Counted from the first letter of the stretch, positions 53,300 through 64,000 are shown. The stretch: 64,000 nucleotides of DNA from Axinella damicornis (GCA_963931865.1 OZ007512.1:2337950-2401949), one strand, 5' to 3'. Notes: generated by a model from the sequence alone, not told the origin. Numbers and translations: made by a program.

Positions 53300-53518
53300 T
53301 TCATTTGGAAGAGGAAGGGCGTGGGCATGTGCCTGTATTGCTGTCCAGTGCAATCATGGCTCCATTATCCATGGTGCAATTATGTGTGGGTATTAGCGAT
53401 CTGTGGCGATCTTAATTGGGAAGGCAGAGAAACCACAATAATGATATCAGTGGTTAGCTCAGTCCAAATGCTATTGTCAGAGTTAAATGTTTGGTGTGTG
53501 CCCAAAATCATATCATGC

Positions 53519-53592
53519 TAGCCTCGTTCCCAGACCTTCTCACCCTGCAAGCGACAAATGCTGGGGTGAGAAGGCCTGGGAACGAAGCTAGC
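53519..53592. mobile_element. 74-bp hairpin MITE
   Basis: TAGCCTCGTTCCCAGACCTT and AAGGCCTGGGAACGAAGCTA are inverted, with inner arms TCTCACCC and GGGTGAGA and ACAAATGCTGG in the loop. A relative is at 62,849-62,932. Confidence 0.75.
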
Positions 53593-53834
53593 ACTGTACC
53601 ATGCCCCTGTTTGCTGTGTGGTGGGCACCAGGGCTTCAATTTCTATTCTGTTTTTCACAGGTGAGGTTGCGATTGTATGAAGTAAAAGCATTATTATTTT
53701 TGTAAGATCAGAAAACCCAAAATAAACACCACTCTAGATCTGCCATGAAAATATTGGGTTGATAAAAACACTATGAACTAATATAACTCTCGAATGCCGA
53801 GAGAGAAGTAAAATCCAGCATAAAACCTTGTCAA

Positions 53835-54068
53835 CTACTGTTTGTAGCTAGCAGCAACGTAGTCGAACTTGCCTCCCTCCCGCCTCTGGATCAGGTGGTT
53901 CACAATCATCTCCTCGAGCGTGAAGAACTCCGGTTTCTGTTCGTTGAACGGATGAATGGATGCATGCATTCCCGGAGCTGACATACCCAGCACGTAGTGC
54001 GCACGCTCCTGTACGCTCTTCTCAAGGTAGTAGGTGCATTCTATCGGAGTGCCGGCCCCAAAGGTTTG
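53835..54068 (-). CDS. Unknown three-exon gene: exon 3 and stop
   Basis: A 78-codon exon ends in TAG, entered in phase 0 after CCCCAG. It reads QTFGAGTPIECTYYLEKSVQ, then HYVLGMSAPGMHASIHPFNE and FFTLEEMIVNHLIQRREG. No family is recognised. Codon use and frame are clean and no stop interrupts the 228-residue spliced protein. Confidence 0.7.
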   Translation of the reverse strand, partial: QTFGAGTPIECTYYLEKSVQERAHYVLGMSAPGMHASIHPFNEQKPEFFTLEEMIVNHLIQRREGGKFDYVAASYKQ

Positions 54069-54079
54069 CTGGGGATTAG

Positions 54080-55440
54080 GTCACGTGGTATCGGGTTAAG
54101 ATCCACACTCAAGTAATGTTTAGGCTCTTATGATTGTAGCCTATAGGCTATTAGTGCTACTCACGTGACCCTCAACGAATCAGACGCCTCAGAATCGATC
54201 ACATGACGGAGCATTAAATCGCTTAGAGTGCATTATCTAGATAATGCACACTTTTCAAAGATCAAAAGGCTGTCTCGGGTCAGTGAGTTGCACTAAGTAG
54301 CTTTTAGATACCATAATAATAATGCACTGCAAAGTGGTATCTAAATATTACTTATGCCATTGATCCTCCATCCATCTCATTTCATCAAACATTACAACAA
54401 TTAGTCTCTTTCGTTGTATTGGAGCATTAAGGACGATTCAATATAGTCTTCCATAGAGCGCTCCTGTTGCTTGCAAAATGAGTTGTTCAGAATTGAACAA
54501 CAGCTGCTGATGAAGGCTGAACGAGGGCACGCTTGCATGCTTCAGCCCGACGAGGTAGTTTGGACCTGTTTCTAACCTATTGTTCTGGCATATATATTTC
54601 CTCAGTGTTAGAAGTTACCTACTATGCTCGAGATAGTAATGCTGTAAATACGGGTAAGGATAATTTTACTATTGTCATTGCTGATCAACGCAAGCTGGTT
54701 GAATTGATCTTTCTGTAAATTAAATACGAACATTCTGGCAATACACGAAGCCAAGATAATTGCAATCATTATGCTAACCAGTCCCCAACATAACATATAC
54801 GGGTAATTATAAGAAACAATGTGTGTAACTTGTGGTTAAATTTATGTACACGGTAATGCAGCAAGGGATGGATTCCAAGGCGGTAAAAGAGCAGCCATAT
54901 TTTTACGTCCAGAGAGAAGGAGGAAACTGTGTCTGATAGGTTTCCATTCCAGATTGGAATGCATTAATTTCATAACCACGCACAAGTCACCGGTGATTGT
55001 CATGACTGGCCATGTGTGCCTCCAACCCTCTCCGGACATAAAAATGTGGCTGACCCCGAGGCTAGGAAAAAGGAGTGCTGGTTGAGGTTAGGGATCCACC
55101 GGTACCGATACCAGTATCAATATCGATATTGGTCCTGATACCAGCCGGTGGTGAGGTATCGGGTATCGGTTATTGAAAGTCTGTGGTACTGATGATGTCA
55201 TGAGTCTGACTGCATGAGCACTTGCTCGAGCAATCAATGATGGCCAGTAAGCTTAAGAGAGGGTTTTGGGAACATTTCTGGGTGAAAGAAAGGCCAAGGC
55301 TTGTTGCAAAATTTGCTTTTCAGGGCATACATCCATCACACAGTGGTGTCAGTATTGGTACCGGCCTATTTCACGTATTCCAGCATCGGAATTGGAAGTA
55401 TCGGTAAGATTTGGTATCGATTGAACTTGAGGTGAGAAAC
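54080..55440. other. Intron 2 of the unknown gene, with a TATCGGTATCG-rich insertion
   Basis: Mostly anonymous sequence. Between about 55,090 and 55,410, clustered GGTACCGATACC, ATCGATATTGG and GTATCGGTAAGA motifs occur in both orientations, as in the ends of a hAT-type or simple-repeat MITE. No exon is seen. Confidence 0.45.
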
Positions 55441-55447
55441 AGCTTAC

Positions 55448-55688
55448 CTTACTGCCTTTGGCCACCTTCCACTCACAGAACTTGGTGATTTCCAGCCTCT
55501 TCCCTTCCTCGCACTGTCTCGGAGGCCCGTAGAAAGGTATCTCCTGATAGTACTGAATAGCTACAAGCACCTGCGGGCCAACGTTCAACATTCCCCGACT
55601 AAAACCGTAGAACTTGGGCAGGGGCAGGAATTTCTCTCCGAGGTGGTTGCGCATGTCTACAATGTATGCTGCCAGTTCATCAGCTAAC
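55448..55688 (-). CDS. Unknown three-exon gene: exon 2
   Basis: A 241-base exon after CCGTTCAG; its first base completes Arg with exon 1. It then reads LADELAAYIVDMRNHLGEKF, LPLPKFYGFSRGMLNVGPQV, LVAIQYYQEIPFYGPPRQCE and TKFCEWKVAKGSK, donor AGTAAG|GTAAGC. Alternating hydrophobic strands suggest a compact beta-rich fold. Function unknown. Confidence 0.7.
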
Positions 55689-55840
55689 CTGAACGGGGAA
55701 AACAACGTAAAGAAGCAGACATCATGGGCACAGTTTACTGCTGTGAGTACAGTACAGATGAAATGGATCTTAGACAAGCAGTACAGATGAAATGGATCTT
55801 AGACAAGCAACTTGAAATCCTCAGTAACACTGTACAGTCC

Positions 55841-55936
55841 TAGCCTCGTTCCCAGTCCCAAGCCCAGCTTTTCGTCGCTTGCAGTACGGTACTGCAAAGC
55901 AACGAAAAGCTGGGCATGGGACTGGGAACGAGGCTA
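55841..55936. mobile_element. 96-bp hairpin MITE with exact 9-bp target duplication
   Basis: TAGCCTCGTTCCCAGTCCCA and TGGGACTGGGAACGAGGCTA are inverted, flanked by GTACAGTCC on both sides (55,832-55,840 and 55,937-55,945). It lies in intron 1 of the unknown gene. Confidence 0.92.
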
Positions 55937-56345
55937 GTACAGTCCCTAACAGGCAATTGGATTGGAATGCGTTTTGGAGATTGGATACCCTTAATGGATG
56001 GTAATGTAGCACTATATAGTACTACTGTGGGGTTCTACTCAGTGATCATGTATCTCAAGGTATGTTACTCCATTGCAAACCATATTCAACAAATACTATC
56101 TTTGTGGGTTCTAGCAAGACAATAACAGTCAACTGCCATATGGTGTCCACTACCACCATCTTGGCAGTATGATGTATACACAATCAGTGTGGCCTACCTG
56201 TACATAGGCTGCATGTGTAAACTCTGTAGTAATCACAATATTAATGTCACACTTATAGGAGCTGCTACTACTTCACCACTGATTGCCTACTTCATACTGC
56301 AAAGATGGTGGTAGTGGAAACTATAATATTATGGCAGTTGCATAT

Positions 56346-56434
56346 AGCCTCATCCCCGGGACTCCACCCTGACTTTTTCTCCACAGCTACGAGATAAAAT
56401 CTGGGCGGAGGCCTGGGAACGAGGCAGCAGTTGC
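56346..56434. mobile_element. Degraded TAGCCTC hairpin MITE
   Basis: TAGCCTCATCCCCGGGACTC and GCCTGGGAACGAGGCA are inverted ends about 85 bp apart. Same family as the element at 55,841. Confidence 0.55.
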
Positions 56435-56799
56435 ACACTCATATTGTTATGAACTCTTGGTTCTTGCTACTAGGATACATTGTTTATACTCCATGTAGCT
56501 ATCTACTGCTGCAAGTTTGGCTGGTGACACTAGGCAGGGTTTGTTTCATAAAGGATTATTTGCTGGGGGGTGGAGACTTTTCTGGGATATAAAGTAAACT
56601 GAAGCACACAAAGCAGACAGCATGTGAGTGTTCTAGAGGCCCTCAGAAATGGTTGTTATTTTTTTGCAAAATGGCTGCACAGACTGAATCTGCTGGGTTG
56701 TGGCAGCTACAACACACACCTTCAAATCACTGCACGTTAAATTCCAACTGCCATTATGCCTTGTTTAAAGGTAATTGTGACATCATACTTTTAAAAATT

Positions 56800-56820
56800 G
56801 GGGGGGGGGGGGGGGGGGGA
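56800..56820 (+). repeat. Poly-G tract
   Basis: About 19 G residues close to the exon 1 donor of the unknown gene; possibly variable in length. Confidence 0.8.
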
Positions 56821-56873
56821 GATCCCTGGATGAAACCTTGTTAGGCGAGCTGGCTGAGAGCTCTACACGGCAC

Positions 56874-57085
56874 CTGTTCAACTGCGCATCATCTCTGAAG
56901 ATGTTGAAAATAGTAGAAAACATTCCGAGTGCCTCCCTAAGTTCTCCCTCAAATTGCGGCGTTGCTCCCTCCGCCTTGTCCTTCCACGCCCTCAGCTCGT
57001 CAACCTTCTCCTTGGCCTCCTTGAGAAGGCCCTCATACTTCGGTATGTCCTCGGCTGCAATTGCTCTCCCAGAAGCGGCTTCCAT
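56874..57085 (-). CDS. Unknown three-exon gene: exon 1 with start codon
   Basis: ATG at 57,085 opens 70 codons (MEAASGRAIAAEDIPKYEGL, KEAKEKVDELRAWKDKAEGA, FEGELREALGMFSTIFNIFR, DDAQLN) and ends at donor AACAG|GTGCCG. The leftover AG plus G of exon 2 gives Arg. The start is chosen because it is the most downstream in-frame Met before a helical, coiled-coil-like segment. The complete spliced product is about 228 residues, with helical N-terminus and a beta-rich remainder, and has no signal peptide or membrane segment. An upstream in-frame extension exists but lacks conserved character. Confidence 0.65.
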
Positions 57086-57235
57086 TGTCGGTGGGACAGT
57101 GTGTGGTGATACTACGTACGTAGCGGAAAGTGTGGCGATTTGGTTTTCTGGTAGTGAGATAAATGACAAAATGGCCAGGATGATATTTAAGTACTGGTGT
57201 ATGTTACCTGGTAGCTATAAGGGAGGAAGTGGGAG

Positions 57236-57296
57236 TGTAAGGGGGAGGGAGGAGGGGGAGGGAGGAGGAGGAGGGAGGAGGAGGGGAGCCATTCGA
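57236..57296 (+). repeat. Purine-rich GGGAGGA tract
   Basis: About 60 bp of GGGAGGGAGGAGG-type sequence upstream of the unknown gene's start. It could form unusual structures or act as a promoter element, but nothing else supports that. Confidence 0.7.
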
Positions 57297-57299
57297 TCC

Positions 57300-59790
57300 A
57301 CCTCTACTAGATTATAGACCCTTGCTAATTTACCACGTTGTGTGCAGTAAGTGTGGATGCCTTCTGCATGCAGATGAATGTCTGGCTATCATTACTGAAA
57401 TGTTGGTTATGTCCCTCTCGTTCATTTAGGCCATAACAACGTGCGCTTGTCTATATCCCACACAATCGTGTACACCAAATTCAGTACACACACACAGTAT
57501 CATGCGCAGTGAACATCTGGCCCGCGAGGCTAAGTCAACAGACAGAGGGTCTGGCCCCACAAAATGAAGCTACCAAACACAGAGTGGATTTGTTGTCCAG
57601 GAAGTACTGTCTTGCTTATAGCCAGACCCTGACAACAGAGTAAGGGTCTGGCTATGCAAGACAAACTTGAGAGTAGTCTCTTATCCAGAAGTTCCGCAAG
57701 CTCTGTTCTCGGCCAACAAAAATTGGCATGATAGTTTGTCCATTGCAAATTAGGAACTAGCTACTCCGATGGGTAATGCATGTGTTTATTGGCTTGCCAA
57801 GTCGATAACCTTGGGTTGTAAGCGGTAGCGCTTTGAATAGGAAGTGGATCTCTTGGTCCGGCAGAAATTACATAGGTAATGGACATGCATGTACATTCAG
57901 CACTGGTCTAACTCAGTATACCATACTACCGCATTCCATTGCCTTACTTTCTGCCGGACCAATAACCACTTCACAGGAAATCTAACCAAGTCCCAACTTC
58001 AAACATTACTCTTTCCCTGAACACCTTTCAGCCCAAGGGAGAGAATTCCACTGATATACAACTATGGCTTGTTTCTCTACATAGTTTAGCTATACATTTA
58101 TATAGTACATACTGAGATTGGTCTGGCTACGCAAGACTGCTTACCTAATATGGTATGAGACTCGCAGTATTCTGTCTCAAGAGACTAGCAGTAACTTGCA
58201 CGCTCAGTCTTTGCCCGGACTGCCGATCTACAGGCCGTAAACACGTACTGTACTGCTGATGCGTCACGCCCTTCACCGCATGGTCCGGTTCCAAAGTCCC
58301 TGTGTCACGGTCACGTTATCGGGAATAGAAATACGGGAATCTGGACTCTGTTGTGACCCCTTGTGTGCTGAATGAAGCTGAGCTCAAGTACAAGACACAT
58401 GAGCGAAGCCTCGTTTCTGCCGAACAACGAAGCCTGAAGGTGAGATCGGTTTGTTCCGTGGAAGGTTACCTAGCCATCGATAGTCTGACATAGTTTTTAC
58501 ATAGCTGGATGGTAGTCTAGCTGGATGGGTGTGTTGCAAAGTTTTGCAGTTGAATATTCAAGTCCATTTTCAGATAGGCTTCCCGAGGAATGTACTGCGT
58601 CTGTTCCTCTGTAGTCTGTAGTCCCAAATCAGGGATCGGCCAGTAATGGTTGTGTGTTGTCTGTGCCGTGTGCCTGGTGACCATTTGCTTTCATATTAAT
58701 ACTCTTCTTGTGCAAAGCTGGCTGATATCAGTCAGCAAGCTCAATTGGGTTGCTCTGCAAGCTGATTTGTTGTGACAATATGTTCTGGTGATGTCCACCA
58801 AACATGCCAATAGAGGGCTTCCAATGGGCGTGGCTTCCAGTAAATTTGCCACCATCCGATGCCACAACATCAGAGTTAGTTGGCACTGTTCAGGGCTCTC
58901 TCTGCTTCTGTGAAGTAGCTCTCCTCTTCTCTTTGCATGGCAACTAGGGCCCCTGATGCTCTACCCATGGTGCAAATTTGAAGACCTGGTTGCGTGTTCG
59001 CGTGGCCTCATTCCCAGGCCGTAGGAGAAACGGCCTGGCTACTTCCACGAGCTCATACTGTATACAGACGTAACGTCACGGCAATTGCATACCTCAGTGA
59101 AGTGCATGTGATTTTTCCATCTGCTGAGAACAGTCCTTTCCTGCTTGTGGAAGTAACTGTTTGTTGCAAGTTCTGCTAAGGAAGGCAAGCAGAAGACGAA
59201 CAAACAAAAATTATCCTGCAGAGTGCTTACAATAGCGGTGTGACTGCGATGTTTCAACGTATGACTATTGTCGTGTGACAACGTTCTGAAATCTGATTGG
59301 TACGGTCAGCCAACTGGCAGCAGTTTAAACTCGCGTAAGTTGCCAGGCCAGTTCTGCTACGGCCTGGGAACGAGGCTACAAGTTCACAAAGAGACGGTTG
59401 GGGGGTTATGTTACCCCCATATTGGTTGAGAAAGTATTTTGGTTCCCTCTAACTGCCAAACTAGGCTTCAGACTTGGAGGCTTTACTAACTAGGCCCTAA
59501 GGCCTACACGAGCCCCAAAAATCCGATTGCCAACCCCCTCAGAAATGTTTGGTGAGACTTACATGTATGCAAATGTGCCGTTGGACCTCTACGATAGTCT
59601 CATGGCCGGATGTTCACAAGGGATGGAGGAACAGCTGGTTACGTTAGAGGGATTGCAATGGGTGTGGTTTTGCATAAATTGGCTGCCATCTTGGAGTGCA
59701 ACTAGGGGGTGTGGTCAACGAGTATGATGTACACAACAGCTGTTTGCCATATGTAACATATAGGAAAGGTGCAATCTCTGGTGCCCTCTA
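57300..59790. other. No gene confirmed; MITE fragments
   Basis: Fragments with GCCAGACCCT/AGGGTCTGGC ends (57,519-57,661) and TAGCCTC-type ends (59,004-59,380, inner arms GGCCGT) are visible. A plus-strand stretch ending AAGCCTGAAG|GTGAGATC near 58,440 looks like a donor, but the reading frame is ambiguous. Nothing else is recognised. Confidence 0.45.
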
Positions 59791-59792
59791 AC

Positions 59793-60198
59793 TAGCCTCG
59801 TACCCAGGCCCACACGCGGAACGCGGAAGAGGGCCTGGTGACACTTGGCAAAATCCCCGTATGTGCACAGTCAGCATAACTGCGTAAGCGATTACATTCC
59901 TTACTTGGATCCGATGCATTCGAAATCACACGGAAGGTAGCTGTTGGTGATGGCTAAGTAGAAAGTCCTTGCCAAGGAGCGACCAGAGGTGAGTCTTGAA
60001 GGCTAGAACAGCGGTTTTATCAAACGGCCACACTTTACACGGGGTAAAGAATGTAATTACTACGCAATAATTGGCAATGGACGAACGTGATTCGCCTACC
60101 CGAAATCAAGACTGCTGAGCTCAGCACATAAGGGAATTTTGCCAAGTGTCACCAGGCCCACTTCCGCGTATCGGGTGTGGGCCTGGGAACGTAGATTA
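59793..60198. mobile_element. Full-length member of the 400-bp MITE family
   Basis: Starts TAGCCTCGTACCCAGGCCCA, ends GGGCCTGGGAACGTAGATTA. Arms include GGGCCTGGTGACACTTGGC. The central part is inverted relative to the copy at 6,450 (TGGCTAAGTAG, GAGGTGAGTCTTGAAGG). Confidence 0.8.
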
Positions 60199-60199
60199 C

Positions 60200-61195
60200 C
60201 AAGCCTCGTTAATTGGTTTATGGGCGTGGTCAGGACCTTAGGGTATGTATCAGGCGGGTGCGCATTTGTTTCCGGAAACGTTTCCACGCTCGTGTGATGC
60301 ACACTTTATTGAGTTGCTAGAACGACTAACTGCCAGTGCTGCACCTTGCATACCTTGCATATTGTAGTGACTGTAATGACCTCATTCATACATCCCAACC
60401 CTGACCTGCCCTTCAGCCCATATATGGCAGTATTTTGTTCAGCTGTCTTTTCAGCTCTACATGTACTGATGATTTCAAGTTGCTTGTCCAAGATCCATTT
60501 CAAATTTTCGGTGCATGCGCACTGATGAGAGAGTGAGCAGTGTGCGCCTTCGCTGTTTATATGGCACAGCTGTCTTGCCGTAAACAAACCCACATTCGTT
60601 CGAACGAACACAGTAATTTGCAATTCCCAGCTAGCTTAGGCTTCAAGTGCAAAGGTCGTTTCCATGGTCATACTTATGCGCATATGCTAATTTCTTGAGT
60701 GGATCTGGGACAAGCAACCTGAAATCCTCAGTACCTGGTACAGTCTGTGGTATCAGGAGCGCATGAGCCGCCGAAGGCAGCGAGGGCTCATGCGCTCCTG
60801 GTGGTATATATAGCCTTGTTCCCAGGCCCAAGACGGCCTGGGAATGAGGCTAGGTCTGCAGGTATGCTTTCTTCCCCAAGTATGGATTTAGTCATGCCAT
60901 GATGAAGCATGCTGTCGACGGTCACTCTCCCGTCTCCATGGCGATTGGCAACAACAGTGAGCACTGTTTTCTCTGCTAGCTTCCTCACATGTTATGCATG
61001 GCAGTGTTTCACTTAGAAAACCGTCCAAGGGGTACGAAATCATAGCGTGTCAAAGTGTGTGTGTACACCTGATAATATATGATTGGCTTTTGTTTGCCAT
61101 CAAATTCTACTCCTTGTGTGACAAGTGTAAGTGTGTTGTTGCTTATAAGGATAAAGAGGCTTGTTTGCTATCAAATACTTCAGCATTAATGATAC
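60200..61195. other. No gene recognised
   Basis: Anonymous sequence. A short CAAGCAACYTGAAATCCTCA element at about 60,713-60,734 also occurs near 55,805 and, inverted, near 60,474. A TAGCCTTGTTCCCAGGCC hairpin is at 60,811-60,853. Confidence 0.45.
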
Positions 61196-61199
61196 TGTA

Positions 61200-61715
61200 A
61201 GCGACGAAAATTTGGGTGGGGCCTGGGAACGAGACAAGGCTTGTTTGCTAAGTGATGAAAACCTGGGTGGGGCCTGGGAACGAGACTAGGCTTGTTTGCT
61301 AAGTGATGAAAACCTGGGTGGGGCCTGGGAACGAGACTAGGCTTGTTTGCTAAGTGATGAAAACCTGGGTGGGGCCTGGGAACGAGACTAGGCTTGTTTG
61401 CTAAGTGATGAAAACCTGGGTGGGGCCTGGGAACGAGACTAGGCTTGTTTGCTAAGTGATGAAAACCTGGGTGGGGCCTGGGAACGAGACTAGGCTTGTT
61501 TGCTAAGTGATGAAAACCTGGGTGGGACCTGGGAACGAGACTAGGCTTGTTTGCTAAGTGATGAAAACCTGGGTGGGGCCTGGGAACGAGACTAGGCTTG
61601 TTTGCTAAGTGATGAAAACCTGGGTGGGGCCTGGGAACGAGACTAGGCTTGTTTGCTAAGTGATGAAAACCTGGGTGGGGCCTGGGAACGAGACTAGGCT
61701 TGTTTGCTATCAAAC
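61200..61715 (+). repeat. 51-bp tandem array, about ten copies, containing a MITE terminus
   Basis: Units of 51 bp read AAGTGATGAAAACCTGGGTG, GGGCCTGGGAACGAGACTAG, GCTTGTTTGCT. The GGGCCTGGGAACGAGACTAG part is a MITE end. The period is 17 codons, so an ORF on the minus strand (LANKPSLVPRPHPGFHH repeats) is an artefact of periodicity. Confidence 0.95.
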
Positions 61716-61719
61716 ACTT

Positions 61720-62610
61720 TAGCATGAATTCTGATACTGTAATTAGATGGTACGTAATTTATATCAACATTATGTTATGTTCCCACTGCCTCTCACTCTT
61801 GGCAAGTCATGCTTGAGCACGATAGTGGTGTGTGAGCATAGAATCATTGCTGACATGGTGAAGAGCATACCAAATAACCCAATGGCAGCCAGAGAATCTC
61901 ATCAAGAAGGAAGAGATCGCGTCCTGCCAGTCTTGCCTCATTATGCAGCACCTTACGCTGAGGAGGGTATAGCCTCGTTCCCAGACCATACCCACCTCCA
62001 GTCTTTGATCGCGTTCCCAGGCCATACCCACCTCCAGTCTTTGATCGCTTGCAGTATGTAATTGGCATTCCTGGTCATGTGATATGGGGAAGTTCATGTA
62101 GGATTATCCAATAGGATTGGTATGTGAGCACATGACATTGAGAGCCAGTTGGTTGCTGGGTGAGGGTAAAATAAGATGAAGTCATTGAAGTGGGAGTAAC
62201 ATCAGTATACCACATGAGATCGGTTTGATGTAAGAGAATGGCTATTTACAAACCTGGTTGCCATGGCAACTCACTAGCTCTGCCCACAGCCTTACCCTGA
62301 CTTGGCTGTGCTCCACTTATACCTTGTAACCTGCTCACAAACAATCCTTCATCTACTATATAGCTCACTGGCTGACTTGGTAGGGTAACCGAATGGTTGC
62401 ATTGACTGCAAGCATGGGAAAATATCTGACTCCACTAGGTGGCATGGTGGGCCAACTAGTGGCTGAATAAATGCAGTGACTGGATGCATAGCAACAAATC
62501 TCACTTCGCTGTGCTACCTAACCTGCTGCTATACAGCTGATGCTACTCTCATGCTGGCCAACTGAGTGGCTGCTAGTGTGATCACCACATGCGTAGCTTT
62601 TGTTTGGCTC
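61720..62610. other. No gene recognised
   Basis: Contains a direct repeat CCATACCCACCTCCAGTCTT (61,986 and 62,021) next to a TAGCCTCGTTCCCAG end. Otherwise anonymous. Confidence 0.45.
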
Positions 62611-62616
62611 TCCTCT

Positions 62617-62652
62617 AGCCTCGTTCCCAGGCCGGCCTGGGAACGAGGCTAG
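62617..62652. mobile_element. Minimal 36-bp hairpin MITE
   Basis: TAGCCTCGTTCCCAGGCC immediately followed by its exact reverse complement GGCCTGGGAACGAGGCTA: two fused ends with no interior. Flanks GCTCTCCTC and GCTCACCCC look like an eroded 9-bp duplication. Confidence 0.85.
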
Positions 62653-62848
62653 CTCACCCCATAATATATTCCATTCCTCTGTGTGTGGTTGGCAACTGTC
62701 ACTGCTGAGTTGAATTACGTGAATCAAATCAACTGAACACTTGCCAACACACACGTACATTGTGTTGGTGTGGGTTGTGGAAAATCCTTGCCAATGAGCG
62801 GCCTGAGGCGATAGTGGCAGTTTTATCAAGCACCTACAATCTTCAGAG

Positions 62849-62932
62849 CCTCGTACTCAGGCCTTCTCGCCCCAGCATTTGCTAGTACAGTAAGCGGCAA
62901 ATGCTGGGGTGAGAAGGCCTGGATACGAGGCT
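62849..62932. mobile_element. 84-bp hairpin MITE
   Basis: AGCCTCGTACTCAGGCCTTC and GAAGGCCTGGATACGAGGCT are inverted. Inner arms CCCCAGCATTTGC and GCAAATGCTGGGG make the stem nearly complete. Related to 53,519-53,592. Confidence 0.8.
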
Positions 62933-62939
62933 GCAGTCT

Positions 62940-63600
62940 TTGTGTGTTAAAGAATTTGAATTGGTTATTGGGCAAACATGATTTGTCTACCCACAAACAA
63001 GACTGCCAACTCAGCACATACATATATGACAAACCTACTGCGTAGTATAAGACCTTTAGTATGCAGTTCAGTAATCAACCAAAACTAGCAAATTAAAATT
63101 AAAACAGCAAATGTTGGCTCGGTCAGACAGCTAAAACGTATTTGGAATTTAGATTCCCTTGGAAACCTATAGACACCCTTGCGCTTTGCGCATGGGCGTC
63201 TAGGAATTGTTTCCGCGAGGCTCTAAATCCCGTAGGCCCCTCGGTTTCATCATTTAATATCCTTTTAGAGAGAATAAAAGCTATGGATGTTGCTTGCTGT
63301 AGTGAAACATCTCTTACACAAGATCCACACGTCAACACATCGGACAATGTGAGACATCAAAGGGACATGTGATTTCACAAGTGAGTGGCGCCGTCATGGG
63401 ACGTCAGTTTGCGTACTGGTTGGTGCACGAGCATATGATTGTTTACATCACTGATCAGGCTGAGTCAGCAATGAGGGCTCGTTCAACAAGTGTACATGTT
63501 TTCATGATTCCATCTACATGATTGTACAACTCCAAATGGCAAGGACTGGTTGTATTGCCGATTTGACCATCACTCTGAGCCAGAAACTTCTTCAGTGCAT
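62940..63600. other. No gene recognised
   Basis: Short overlapping ORFs on both strands (63,123-63,372) show no family similarity that I can see. Confidence 0.4.
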
Positions 63601-63604
63601 TCTT

Positions 63605-64000
63605 TGAACTGTACTCTGTACATTTTTAACCCCAATACATTGTGCATGGTTCATGCAGATGTAACCCTGGTAACATTAGCCCCTAATACATTGTAGATTG
63701 CTCATGCAGATGTAGCCATGGTAACGTTAACCCCTAATACACTGCATTGCTCATGCAGATGTAGCCATGGTAACATTAACCCCTAATACACTGCATTGCT
63801 CATGCAGATGTAGCCATGGTAACATTAACCCCTAATACATTGCATTGCTCATGCAGATGTAGCCATGGTAGCATTAACCCCTAATACACTGCATTGCTCA
63901 TGCAGATGTAGCCATGGTAGCATTAACCCTAATACACTGCATTGCTCATGCAGATGTAGCCATGGTAGCATTAACCCCTAATACACTGCATTGCTCATGC
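63605..64000 (+). repeat. 49-bp tandem array running off the window
   Basis: About eight units of about 49 bp (CCCCTAATACACTGCATTGC, TCATGCAGATGTAGCCATGG, TAACATTAA), becoming more regular to the right and truncated by the window edge. Confidence 0.95.

Noticed and set aside
61200..61715. CRISPR-like regular spacing
   Set aside because: Units are uniform tandem copies without unique spacers, and the genome is eukaryotic.
61186..61725. 179-codon minus-strand ORF of LANKPSLVPRPHPGFHH repeats
   Set aside because: It is the translation of a 51-bp satellite containing a MITE terminus, with no start context or flanking exons.

Overview
This is a eukaryotic, almost certainly metazoan, window. Genes have short exons with GT/AG introns whose phases match. 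Identifiable products are paraoxonase, ATG2, NAF1, a Death/coiled-coil/filamin/NHL protein and Golgi-type glycosyltransferases. There is dense non-autonomous DNA transposon content. Compact introns, heavy MITE load and NHL/Death-domain proteins suggest an early-branching marine invertebrate, perhaps a sponge; that assignment is inference. All exon coordinates were derived by hand from splice sites, reading-frame continuity and family conservation.

Region 1 (1-22,195) is a tandem segmental duplication. Each unit carries a minus-strand gene whose exons read, N to C: unassigned N-terminal exon with an 11-residue repeat, Death-like domain, long coiled coil, filamin repeat, six NHL-type repeats. 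Unit A (window start to about 8.5 kb) has a frameshift in the repeat. Unit B (about 10-22.2 kb) has lost a splice donor and a stop codon, and carries a LINE plus MITE insertion. Between and inside the units are plus-strand fragments of ATG2 (9.5-10.45 kb) and NAF1 (11.2-13.4 kb). A 200-base assembly gap (22,196-22,395) lies in the 33-bp minisatellite of unit B.

Region 2 (22.4-30.1 kb) holds MITEs and a plus-strand paraoxonase gene with all catalytic calcium ligands and the His dyad conserved. A near-perfect 700-bp palindrome in one intron carries two facing copies of a small exon with a SUMO-interacting-like motif.

Region 3 (31.4-52.8 kb) is a second tandem duplication, of a type II membrane glycosyltransferase gene (45.46-46.80 and 50.52-51.85 kb). 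The first unit appears to be split by about 10.5 kb of nested transposons. These include an element encoding a Mutator-like transposase spliced to a YqaJ-type nuclease (minus, 40.07-42.84 kb, with an in-frame TGA), a 4.3-kb foldback element with about 600-bp inverted arms, and piggyBac-like and other MITEs.

Region 4 (52.8-64 kb) holds a complete three-exon gene of unknown function (minus, 53.84-57.09 kb), many MITEs ending in TAGCCTCGTTCCCAGGC, several with exact 9-bp target duplications, and tandem arrays, two of which contain that MITE terminus.
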